Source of the DNA: an uncultured Crocinitomix sp.
Lineage (GTDB): Bacteria; Bacteroidota; Bacteroidia; Flavobacteriales_D; Crocinitomicaceae
Assembly (NCBI GenBank): GCA_937136425.1
Contig: CAKZON010000039.1
Coordinates: forward strand, 1-64,000
Direction: 5' to 3'
DNA: 64,000 bases
The translations under genes and the position numbers were made by a program. Shown piece by piece: positions 8,947 to 16,041 of the stretch. The notes under the pieces were generated by a model. The model saw nothing but the letters and a program-made list of their open reading frames with translations, made no database searches and had not been told where the DNA came from. Numbering within the stretch: the first letter of the stretch is position 1; each line of letters opens with the position of its first letter.

Positions 8947-9405
8947 ATGAAAATCAGTAGAATTAAGGTTCAATCAAGTATGGCGATCCCAATTCCAGCG
9001 GTGTTTTTTCTAATCATAATAATGGGAGTAATAGAGTCATTATCTATGGGGCAATCAATACCAATTCTGGAGCTTATTAGCATGGCAGGTTTAGGAATTA
9101 TTATAGGAGTTGTGGTTTGGTTGCCTTCAGCAATTATTTGCATGATTATCGAACGAATTGCAATTAATGAAAGAACAACCAAGGAACATATTAAGCTATT
9201 ACTTTTTGTTGAGGTATTTATTCCAGTCATCATTTTTAATGGACTAATGTGGAGAGGTGAATACACTACCATAATTTGGACATTAGCAATTGCAATGTTG
9301 GCCCAATTACCTCGCTGGCTCTATTTAAGAAGTAAAGATCGCATGTACATGAATGAGGAAGAAGAAGCGGGGCAAATGAGAGTGAATAACGATCATCAAA
9401 TCTAA
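8947..9405 (+). CDS. Small integral membrane protein (third of three related genes)
   Basis: 152 aa, about four membrane helices, with an acidic C-terminal tail (MNEEEEAGQ). Paralogue of the two preceding genes: same MKIS start, ICMIIERIAINERTTK motif, VEVFIP helix and a PRWLYLRSKDRMYM end. The glutamate within or next to the membrane is conserved in all three. The stop is followed 4 bp later by the ATG of the DCC-family gene. Function unknown. The set could form a hetero-oligomer, which is inference only. Confidence 0.75.
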   Translation: MKISRIKVQSSMAIPIPAVFFLIIIMGVIESLSMGQSIPILELISMAGLGIIIGVVVWLPSAIICMIIERIAINERTTKEHIKLLLFVEVFIPVIIFNGLMWRGEYTTIIWTLAIAMLAQLPRWLYLRSKDRMYMNEEEEAGQMRVNNDHQI

Positions 9406-9409
9406 TGTC

Positions 9410-10240
9410 ATGATAACGAATCACAAATTAATTATTGATAAGAGTTGTCCAATGTGCAGTTTGTACGGTAGGTGCTTCACAAAAATGGGCTTGATTGATG
9501 AAGATACCATTGTCTATTATCAAAATGTCAACCGCAAGATATTTGATCAAATAGATGATAAGCGAGCAAAATCAGAGGTGGCTTTAGTCCATCCCAGGTC
9601 TGGTAAAACGACTTATGGCATTGATGCGTTTATGCGAATAATTTCTGATAAGAAACCTATTTTAAAAAGGTTGTTTCAAGTTAAATGGATTTACTTTTTA
9701 CTGAGTAAATTATATCGATTTATTTCATTTAACCGTAAAGTTATAGCCGGGAGAAGCGTGGGGATAAACGAGCGTGATTGTACACCACCAGTTCATATTC
9801 CGTATCGAATTGTTTACCTTTTAATTGCTGCTTTGTTTACAGGTTTTATGGTCAATAGTTTTTCTGCCTTATTGGATGCAGAACTTCGGGTTGTTCATTT
9901 TGGTTGGCGTGAATATGCGATTTGTTTCGGTCAAATTGGATGGCAATTTTTCGCATTGAGTTTAATCCAACCCAATAAGAGATTGGCATATTTAGGAAAT
10001 ATGTCAACTGTTTCAATAATAGGAGGCTTTTTGTTGGTTCCTTTGCTCATTTCAGATCATTATATTGACTTTAGTTGGGTGCAATTACTGGTTGGTTTTG
10101 GGCTAATTGTTGGGACAATGTTCAGTTTACATGTACAGCGTTGTAAGCGACTAGGGTTACCATTTATTGTTTCAATATCATGGGTTGTGTTTCGTGCATT
10201 AGTACTAATGGTTATGTTGTATTTTTTATACTTAAAATAA
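9410..10240 (+). CDS. DCC-family (DUF393-like) CxxC protein with membrane C-terminus
   Basis: 276 aa. Residues 5-105 match the DCC1-like thiol-disulfide oxidoreductase family: HKLIIDKSCPMC with C13 and C16 as the redox pair, a VYYQNVNRK segment and a GIDAFMRII segment. Residues about 130-276 hold four to five membrane helices, so the thioredoxin-like head is probably tethered to the inner membrane. Its stop codon overlaps the ATG of the next gene by one base (TAATG), a sign of translational coupling. In marine Flavobacteria such proteins often sit next to TIGR01777 epimerases, as here. Confidence 0.8.
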   Translation: MITNHKLIIDKSCPMCSLYGRCFTKMGLIDEDTIVYYQNVNRKIFDQIDDKRAKSEVALVHPRSGKTTYGIDAFMRIISDKKPILKRLFQVKWIYFLLSKLYRFISFNRKVIAGRSVGINERDCTPPVHIPYRIVYLLIAALFTGFMVNSFSALLDAELRVVHFGWREYAICFGQIGWQFFALSLIQPNKRLAYLGNMSTVSIIGGFLLVPLLISDHYIDFSWVQLLVGFGLIVGTMFSLHVQRCKRLGLPFIVSISWVVFRALVLMVMLYFLYLK

Positions 10241-11148
10241 TGAAATTGAAAAACATTTTAATTGCTGGAGGGACGGGTTTTCTAGGAAGAAGCTTAGAAA
10301 GATATTTTAAAGGAGCCGGATGTAATATCCGCTTATTAACGCGCAAACCAAAGGCTGAAAATGAAATTTATTGGGACGCTCAAAACCATGGAGAATGGTT
10401 GGCCGACCTGGAATGGGCGGATGTTTTGATTAATATGACAGGGAAAAGTGTTGACTGTCGTTATACGGATAAAAATAAGCAAGAGATTTTATCTTCAAGA
10501 ATTGATAGTACTCGAATTTTGGCTTTGGCAATTCAAAAAGCCGAGAATCCTCCCAACGTTTGGTTGAATGCAGCAAGTTCAACAATTTATGTGCATTCAG
10601 AAACGCAAGAAATGACGGAGGATGATGGGATTATTGGAGATGATTTTTCAATGAATGTTTGCAAAAAGTGGGAAGCCGAGTTCTTTAAACACGATTTGCA
10701 AAGCACAAGGCGCGTGGCTTTAAGAACCTCAATTGTATTGGGCAAAAATGGCGGAGCATATCCCAAATTACAGCAATTAACTAAACTATTTTTTGGTGGT
10801 AAACAAGGCAATGGTAATCAATTCATTAGTTGGATTCATGTGGTTGATTTTTGCAAAGCCGTACATTTTATGATGGAAGATCCAGCGATTGTTGGGGCGG
10901 TGAATGTTGTTGCGCCAAGGCCTGTGCGTAATAAGGCATTTATGGGGCTTCTTCGGCAAAGTTTAAATCGATCGTTTGGTATTGGACAATCAAAGTGTTT
11001 GTTAGAATTAGGCGCAAAAATTATTGGTACAGAAACGGAATTGTTACTTAAAAGTCGCAATGTAATTCCTGAACGTTTATTAGAAAAAGGATTTAAGTTC
11101 GAATTTGAAACGGCTGAAAAGTGTTTGAAAAATTTGGCCAACCGTTAA
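10240..11148 (+). CDS. TIGR01777-family NAD(P)-dependent epimerase (SDR)
   Basis: 302 aa from the ATG at 10240; a longer reading from 10180 would lie wholly inside the previous gene, so it is not chosen. The Rossmann motif is LIAGGTGFLGRSL (G10-G16). The signature NAASSTIYVHSE and the C-terminal DUF1731 region (VNVVAPRPVRNKAFMG) identify the TIGR01777/YfcH group. Substrate not known. Last gene of the GbsR-led run. Its TAA overlaps the stop of the convergent gene: both stop codons lie within the four bases TTAA at 11145-11148. Confidence 0.88.
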   Translation: MKLKNILIAGGTGFLGRSLERYFKGAGCNIRLLTRKPKAENEIYWDAQNHGEWLADLEWADVLINMTGKSVDCRYTDKNKQEILSSRIDSTRILALAIQKAENPPNVWLNAASSTIYVHSETQEMTEDDGIIGDDFSMNVCKKWEAEFFKHDLQSTRRVALRTSIVLGKNGGAYPKLQQLTKLFFGGKQGNGNQFISWIHVVDFCKAVHFMMEDPAIVGAVNVVAPRPVRNKAFMGLLRQSLNRSFGIGQSKCLLELGAKIIGTETELLLKSRNVIPERLLEKGFKFEFETAEKCLKNLANR

Positions 11149-11912
11149 GACCTATAAGTAATAGATCTCAACTCTATAAAAGTCACTTTTTTTCCTTGCA
11201 TAGTCGTTTTTTTAATCCAATTTCCCTTTTTATCATAAACGTATAAATAGCGATAAGTAATGGGTTTAGAAGTATTACTAAGAATAGAAGTACTTAGTAA
11301 GTATTGGCGAGTACCATAATGTAATGATGTTCTATAAACACTTGAGTCTGGCGTAAAGTAATGAGTTCGAATATTAAAATTTGTGCGGTCATATTCCCAC
11401 TGGTATGTGTAGAGTAATTTTCCTCCAACTACAAAGGAACCATATGTTTGATGTTCAATTATGAATCCTTTTGCGTTGAACGTATACACATCTTTGCCAA
11501 CAGAGTCTCCTTGCTCTGAAAAAGCAAAAGAAGTTATTGTACGCTGAATGGTATCATGTGTAAATTGATTCGTGTTTTGAAATTTATTGGAATGATCTAT
11601 ATAAAGATTGCTGGTTTTGATTCCTTGCTCATTGTAATAGGTATGAATAGTTGTTGAATCTTCCGTAGCATTGAATTTCCAACATTCTTGTTTTATGTTT
11701 CCATCTTTATTAAATAAATAAGTTATCTGACTTGTTGTGTCCATCCTTTTATTTCGCTTGGATTTTCCAGTAGCACTTAAAGTTGTTTCAATTATGGATT
11801 CAACAGATGATTTAAGATTCATTTGTTCCAAATCAGTTGTACTAATTTGTCCTTCTAAATTGAAATGAATGCAGATTAAGATAAATAGTAAGAATATTGT
11901 TTTCATGTCCAT
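11145..11912 (-). CDS. Exported hypothetical protein with YD-like repeats
   Basis: 255 aa. The better start is the second Met (MKTIFLLFILICIHF), which gives a standard signal peptide ending near EGQ. The mature part has spaced segments of the form YL/FNKDGNIKQ, YYNEQGIKTSN, FNAKGFIIEHQ and YDKKGNWIKK. These are loosely like the YD/RHS or WG-type beta repeats found in many exported Bacteroidota proteins of unknown role. No catalytic motif is seen. Probably a single-gene unit, convergent with the epimerase gene. Confidence 0.75.
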   Translation of the reverse strand: MDMKTIFLLFILICIHFNLEGQISTTDLEQMNLKSSVESIIETTLSATGKSKRNKRMDTTSQITYLFNKDGNIKQECWKFNATEDSTTIHTYYNEQGIKTSNLYIDHSNKFQNTNQFTHDTIQRTITSFAFSEQGDSVGKDVYTFNAKGFIIEHQTYGSFVVGGKLLYTYQWEYDRTNFNIRTHYFTPDSSVYRTSLHYGTRQYLLSTSILSNTSKPITYRYLYVYDKKGNWIKKTTMQGKKVTFIELRSITYRS

Positions 11913-11959
11913 TTATGTCCAAATAATTAAAATGTAACTGAACAGGAAGAACGATATTC

Positions 11960-12907
11960 TTATTCAATAACAATTACTTGTTTTCCGCAAACGTGCCGTG
12001 TACTCACATTTTTTAGAGCTTGAGGAACTTGAGCTAAGGGAAATTTTGCTGTAATATAACTTTTAACTGCGCCACTAGAAAGCATTTCTCCAAGTGTTGT
12101 AAGTACCTCTGAATTGGGTTCAACATGTACAACTTTTATTTGCTTTGAAGGATTAAGCATAAACCTAAACATAAGTGTTAATGTAGTCATACCAATTACT
12201 GCACATATTCCACCTGGTTTTAAAATTCGTTTCATTTCTTTTGGTGTCCGGTTGCCTACTACATCTATGACATGGTCATATTTTATTCCTTGAGAACAAA
12301 AGTCGGTAGTTTCGTAATTAAGAACTTCATCAGCCCCCAATGCAATAACCGCAGCAGCATTTTTTCCACTGCAAACAGCAGTAACTTTTGCACCATAATG
12401 TTTTGCCATTTGCACCGCAAAAGTTCCAACCCCACCAGATGCGCCATTAATTAAAACATGGTCTCCTTTTTTGACCTTTGTGATGTCACGAATGCCTTTT
12501 AAGGCAGTCATTCCAGCAACTGGAATCGCAGCAGCTTGCTCAAAACTAACATTCTCAGGTTTTTTTGCTAATTGATGTTCTTCTGCAAGCGCATATTCTG
12601 CATATCCACCATTAAAAATGTCGCCAAATACCGCATCTCCTTTTTTAAACCCTTTAACTTCAGAACCTACCGACACAACTTCTCCTGAAATATCAGCACC
12701 TTGAACGTCATATTTTTTTGAAGGTTTAAATATCCCGCATTTCATTCTAACCATCCATAAGCCTCTAAAAATATGCCACTCCATGGCGTTAGTAGAACTG
12801 TTTTTTACACGAACAAGAATTTGTTTGGAATTAGGTTCAGGAATTGGTTTTTCAATTTGCTTTAAATGTTCAAATGAACCGTATTTAGGAAAATGGATTG
12901 CTTTCAT
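11960..12907 (-). CDS. NAD(P)-dependent alcohol dehydrogenase / quinone oxidoreductase (MDR family)
   Basis: 315 aa. N-terminal GroES-like domain (PKYGSFEHLKQIEKP; the DISGEVVSVGSEVKGFKKGD segment) and Rossmann domain with GASGGVGTFAVQMAKHYGA. The zinc-binding cysteines of classical alcohol dehydrogenases are missing, which places it in the zeta-crystallin/quinone oxidoreductase-like branch of the medium-chain dehydrogenases. Uses NADPH by family analogy. It is the last gene of a four-gene minus-strand operon headed by a membrane protein and an XRE regulator; the gap to the preceding gene is 4 bp. A stress or electrophile role is plausible but inferred. Confidence 0.85.
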   Translation of the reverse strand: MKAIHFPKYGSFEHLKQIEKPIPEPNSKQILVRVKNSSTNAMEWHIFRGLWMVRMKCGIFKPSKKYDVQGADISGEVVSVGSEVKGFKKGDAVFGDIFNGGYAEYALAEEHQLAKKPENVSFEQAAAIPVAGMTALKGIRDITKVKKGDHVLINGASGGVGTFAVQMAKHYGAKVTAVCSGKNAAAVIALGADEVLNYETTDFCSQGIKYDHVIDVVGNRTPKEMKRILKPGGICAVIGMTTLTLMFRFMLNPSKQIKVVHVEPNSEVLTTLGEMLSSGAVKSYITAKFPLAQVPQALKNVSTRHVCGKQVIVIE

Positions 12908-12911
12908 GATA

Positions 12912-13130
12912 TTAAGTGTTTAAAGTTTCACTTGCAATTCCAAATTGTTTTAGTAATAAAATGATATCTAAATCAGCAATGGTTTGCAAGGCTTCTATTC
13001 TAAGGACATTATCAATGTCTTCAGTGTCTACATTCCATTCAATAATAGATGGATGTAAGTTTAAAATTGGGCGTATTGCATCTACTCCTTGATCAGAATC
13101 AAGGTTTGTTTTTAAAATAAGAAAATGCAT
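12912..13130 (-). CDS. Small protein with HMA-like ferredoxin fold
   Basis: 72 aa. The hydrophobic pattern (MHFLILKTNLDS, then IRPILNL, then WNVDTEDIDNVLRI, then IILLLKQFGI) follows the beta-alpha-beta-beta-alpha-beta order of heavy-metal-associated (HMA) domains. The CxxC metal site is absent, so copper binding is unlikely. Sits 4 bp from both neighbours inside the XRE/dehydrogenase operon (4 bp before the dehydrogenase, 4 bp after the XRE gene). Role unknown. Confidence 0.7.
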   Translation of the reverse strand: MHFLILKTNLDSDQGVDAIRPILNLHPSIIEWNVDTEDIDNVLRIEALQTIADLDIILLLKQFGIASETLNT

Positions 13131-13134
13131 GAAT

Positions 13135-13383
13135 TTATTTTTTTTGGTTCCGTTTTTTGAATTTGTCCTCGGTACTATGATAGGTGAAAACCTCGTTCAA
13201 TGGTACTTCGAAAATATGGGCAATTCGGAATGCGAGTTCAAGAGTAGGAGAATATTTTCCTTTCTCAATTGCGACTATAGTTTGTCTTGTGACACCTACT
13301 TCGTCTGCTAGTTTTTGCTGCGTCATTTCATCTTTGTGAAAACGCAACGTTCTAATATTATTAGTAATGTGTTTTTGATTCAT
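13135..13383 (-). CDS. XRE-family transcriptional regulator
   Basis: 82 aa, a single helix-turn-helix of the Cro/C1 type: [30 protein letters not shown] is the family core (quoted here as [11 protein letters not shown] plus IEKGKYSPT). The short basic tail KFKKRNQKK is typical of YozG-like regulators that pair with a multi-pass membrane protein. The partner gene ends 1 bp upstream. A TTGAGTA/TACTCAA inverted repeat brackets the -7 box of the operon promoter and could be its binding site. Confidence 0.9.
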   Translation of the reverse strand: MNQKHITNNIRTLRFHKDEMTQQKLADEVGVTRQTIVAIEKGKYSPTLELAFRIAHIFEVPLNEVFTYHSTEDKFKKRNQKK

Positions 13384-13384
13384 T

Positions 13385-13831
13385 TTAAATCCCTCTTCTA
13401 TAATAATAGATTTTCCAAAGATCGCCTAAAGTTCCTCCAATAAAACCTGATGATAACATTATTATAAACATATAATAAACAGGTTCTCCCATAGCTACTG
13501 GTATCATTGAGCAAATGAAACCAATAATAAAAAAGTAATTGCCATTTCGTTCAGATTTCATTTCGATTTTTTTATCATATTCATCCATAAAATCCTCCTC
13601 TTGCGCTCTAGTAATAATGGCTTTGATAATTGTAAATAGAATCAAACTAATGATTTTAAGAATGATTGTAACAATAATCATTGTTAGTGTAAATTGTGCC
13701 CAAAATTGAACCTCCAAAATTTGCGGCATATTCTCTGCGGCATGCATTACAAAAGTGTAATAAGCATAACCTCCCATAATTAATGCGGATGTTATGATAT
13801 TAAAAACTGCCTTTTTTTCTTGTATTGACAT
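13385..13831 (-). CDS. Membrane protein paired with XRE regulator (DUF2178-like)
   Basis: 148 aa with four membrane helices. The loop between helices two and three carries [17 protein letters not shown], similar to the charged DERD..I..KS motif of DUF2178-type proteins that are regularly encoded before a YozG-like XRE regulator. First gene of the operon. The promoter lies 51-81 bp upstream. The pair may sense a membrane or redox signal and control the downstream dehydrogenase; that is inference from gene order. Confidence 0.75.
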   Translation of the reverse strand: MSIQEKKAVFNIITSALIMGGYAYYTFVMHAAENMPQILEVQFWAQFTLTMIIVTIILKIISLILFTIIKAIITRAQEEDFMDEYDKKIEMKSERNGNYFFIIGFICSMIPVAMGEPVYYMFIIMLSSGFIGGTLGDLWKIYYYRRGI

Positions 13832-13881
13832 AATCTATTAATTGTACGTTATTTTATACTTTGAGTAAATAATATTTGATA

Positions 13882-13912
13882 CAAAGTTAAATAAATTATA
13901 CTCAATGTCAAA
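13882..13912 (-). promoter_or_regulatory. Promoter of the XRE/dehydrogenase operon (TTTG-N19-TAACTTTG)
   Basis: Read on the minus strand: TTTG at 13912-13909, a 19-nt spacer, TAACTTTG at 13889-13882. This is an exact match to the Bacteroidota primary sigma consensus. The 7-bp arms TTGAGTA (13861-13867) and TACTCAA (13899-13905) flank the -7 box. Confidence 0.75.
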
Positions 13913-14024
13913 TATATTTTACATTGGTTTGTTTTTTTGCCTATTGAAAATGTGCCAAGAGCCACGTTTATCAAGAGATTGATGGCTTATGAAAAAAATG
14001 ATTTTTTTTGTCGAAAATCAGAAC

Positions 14025-14032
14025 TATCTTTG
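14025..14032 (+). promoter_or_regulatory. -7 box TATCTTTG of SpoU methyltransferase gene
   Basis: TATCTTTG ends 5 nt before the ATG at 14038. No convincing -33 element is seen at the right distance. It argues for the 14038 start and for a leaderless or nearly leaderless mRNA. Confidence 0.55.
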
Positions 14033-14037
14033 TCTTT

Positions 14038-14580
14038 ATGAGTGAATCACGCAAAAAACTGAAGCTTGAAGAATTGGGTAGAATATCAGTTGAATCCTAT
14101 AAATCTTCTGAGAAAACACCGCTAATTATTGTTCTAGATAATATTCGAAGCTTGAATAATATTGGTTCTGTATTTAGAACTTCGGATGCTTTTCGAATTG
14201 AGAAAATCTACCTTTGCGGAATAACTGCAACTCCTCCACACCGCGATATACATAAGACTGCCCTTGGTGCAACTGAATCTGTAGATTGGGAATATGTTGA
14301 GGATACCACAGATTTATTATTGCGGTTAAATGAGGACGGCGTTGACACTTATGCCATTGAGCAAGCCGAGGACAGTATAATGCTCAATAATTTTCAACCA
14401 AGCGCTACGAATAAAACCGCCATTATAATGGGAAATGAAGTGGAGGGTGTACAGCAAGAGGTTATTTATGCATGCAAAGGTGTTATTGAAATACCGCAAA
14501 TAGGAACGAAGCATTCTTTGAATATTTCGGTATGTACAGGTGTTGTTGTGTGGGACTTGTATACAAAATTGTTGAAATGA
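14038..14580 (+). CDS. SpoU/TrmH-family RNA 2'-O-methyltransferase
   Basis: 180 aa from ATG 14038. An upstream in-frame ATG at 14008 would add ten residues but would place the TATCTTTG promoter inside the gene. The SPOUT knot motifs are present: motif 1 NIRSLNNIGSVFRTSDAF with the conserved Asn and Arg, motif 2 AIIMGNEVEGV, motif 3 IPQIGTKHSLNISVCTG. It methylates a ribose 2'-OH in tRNA or rRNA using S-adenosylmethionine; the target is not readable. Its stop overlaps the ATG of the next gene (ATGA), so the lipoprotein is translationally coupled. Confidence 0.9.
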   Translation: MSESRKKLKLEELGRISVESYKSSEKTPLIIVLDNIRSLNNIGSVFRTSDAFRIEKIYLCGITATPPHRDIHKTALGATESVDWEYVEDTTDLLLRLNEDGVDTYAIEQAEDSIMLNNFQPSATNKTAIIMGNEVEGVQQEVIYACKGVIEIPQIGTKHSLNISVCTGVVVWDLYTKLLK

Positions 14581-15383
14581 AAGTCTTGCTAATTTTTGTT
14601 TTGCTTGCTTTAGTGGCATGTTCTGGGGATAGACTTGAAGAAAATATAGACCTTTCATCTCATGAAACTGTAAATAGTTTAACGCACGAAAAGGATTTTA
14701 TAACTATTGGCGAAAAAGTAGATGGCCCAGCAAATGTTAGAGATAAACCGAACGGAGAGGTAGTTTTTGAATTGTATGATAATGCGATTATTCAGGTTGC
14801 AAACGATACGGGGGATTGGGTTCGAATTGGTATTTACTGTTCGACAAATAAAGAGCAGCAGAATAACAGCGTGATGGAAGTTAATGCAATTTTGTATGAT
14901 AATAATCACAAGGCTTTTGGGAAAATGCATAAAGATTTTATTGCACTTATTATGGATGAAAGTAGTGATGATGGATACGCTTACTTAGAAGGATATACGC
15001 ATAGAGATAATATCCGCCCTGAAAGTGTAATTGAAAAGGACTTAGTGAGTTTTATTGGGCAAAATGGACGAGATAAATCAGTATTTCAAACCTTTGTGGA
15101 TAAATATCAGATGCAAAGAGATTCAGCTCATTTAGATTTTGAGAGTTTCTTTATTTATGAAAATTGGATTACGGATCCTTCTCCTGGTTATCGGGTTAGT
15201 TTATTATTTATAGATTCTCAATTACAAGGCGTAATGCACTCACGTGAAGTTAACCTCTCTAATACAACTAAATATGATTTAGGTACCTTCCGTTATCAAG
15301 TTTCGTTTTTCAATGATTATCCGAATGATGAGCAACTCCAATTTGTGGAGTATATGACAGATTGGTTACAAGGAGTTGATTAA
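14577..15383 (+). CDS. Lipoprotein with SH3-like domain
   Basis: 268 aa from the ATG at 14577, which overlaps the previous stop by 4 bp. Lipoprotein signal MKVLLIFVLLALVAC with C15 as the lipidated cysteine. Residues about 45-80 (GPANVRDKPNGEVVFELYD, then DTGDWVRIG) read as a bacterial SH3-like domain, a fold that often binds peptidoglycan peptides. The rest has no recognised domain. Probably anchored in the envelope and facing the periplasm. Confidence 0.8.
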   Translation: MKVLLIFVLLALVACSGDRLEENIDLSSHETVNSLTHEKDFITIGEKVDGPANVRDKPNGEVVFELYDNAIIQVANDTGDWVRIGIYCSTNKEQQNNSVMEVNAILYDNNHKAFGKMHKDFIALIMDESSDDGYAYLEGYTHRDNIRPESVIEKDLVSFIGQNGRDKSVFQTFVDKYQMQRDSAHLDFESFFIYENWITDPSPGYRVSLLFIDSQLQGVMHSREVNLSNTTKYDLGTFRYQVSFFNDYPNDEQLQFVEYMTDWLQGVD

Positions 15384-15392
15384 ATTTAAAAG

Positions 15393-16040
15393 ATGAAAGC
15401 AGTATTAATAGGAGCAACAGGGTTAATTGGACGCGCATTATTAAAGGAACTATTATTAGATGATTCGTTTTCAGAAGTAAAGGTGCTTACCAGAAGGTCG
15501 ACAGAACTTAAGCACGTAAAATTAAGCGAAGAAATTGTAGATTTTGATCAAATTAAATCTAGTGAGATTGCACTAAATTTTGATGTGATGTTTTCAACTT
15601 TAGGAACCACTATAAAAACCGCCGGAACAAAAGAAAGACAGTGGGAGATTGATTATGATATGCAATTCAATACTGCCGAACTAGCGAGTAATGCAGGAAC
15701 AAGAAAACTCGTTTTATTATCTTCAGCAGGTGCCAATGCAAAATCAAAAGTATTTTATTCTAGAATGAAGGGCGAGTTAGATGAAGCCGTGCAAAATTTA
15801 AAGTTTAAACAAGTCAGTATTATCCGTCCATCAATGCTGGCAGGTAACCGAGAAGAATTTCGTTGGGTTGAGAAAATATTTACACCAATTATGTATGCTT
15901 TTTCATGGGTGCCAGGTATTCGAAAATATCGCCCAATAAAAGATGTTATTGTAGCTAAAGCAATGACGAATGCAGCCAAAAATCAAGAAAAAAGCTATGC
16001 GGTTTACGAGTTGCAAGGCGTTTTTGATTTGGCCAAATAG
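15393..16040 (+). CDS. NAD(P)-binding SDR protein (HTATIP2-like)
   Basis: 215 aa. N-terminal MKAVLIGATGLIGRALL Rossmann motif (GATGLIG), a CSTLGTT-like segment (MFSTLGTTIKTAGTKE), then LVLLSSAGANAKSKVFYSRMKGELD, where YSRMKG supplies a YxxxK-like pair. This is the atypical SDR group related to HTATIP2/YbjT. Substrate unknown. Last gene of the 14.0-16.0 kb run. Its stop is 1 bp from the stop of the convergent 896-aa gene. Confidence 0.85.
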   Translation: MKAVLIGATGLIGRALLKELLLDDSFSEVKVLTRRSTELKHVKLSEEIVDFDQIKSSEIALNFDVMFSTLGTTIKTAGTKERQWEIDYDMQFNTAELASNAGTRKLVLLSSAGANAKSKVFYSRMKGELDEAVQNLKFKQVSIIRPSMLAGNREEFRWVEKIFTPIMYAFSWVPGIRKYRPIKDVIVAKAMTNAAKNQEKSYAVYELQGVFDLAK

Positions 16041-16041
16041 A

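Noticed and set aside
8673..9272. Minus-strand frames opposite the small membrane genes
   Set aside because: They are shadows of the three plus-strand paralogues, which share sequence with each other and so are the coding frames.
10180..10239. N-terminal extension of the TIGR01777 epimerase
   Set aside because: The added residues lie wholly within the DCC gene and before the Rossmann start; ATG 10240 fits the family better.
12912..13130. Copper chaperone
   Set aside because: The hydrophobic pattern is HMA-like, but the CxxC metal site is absent.
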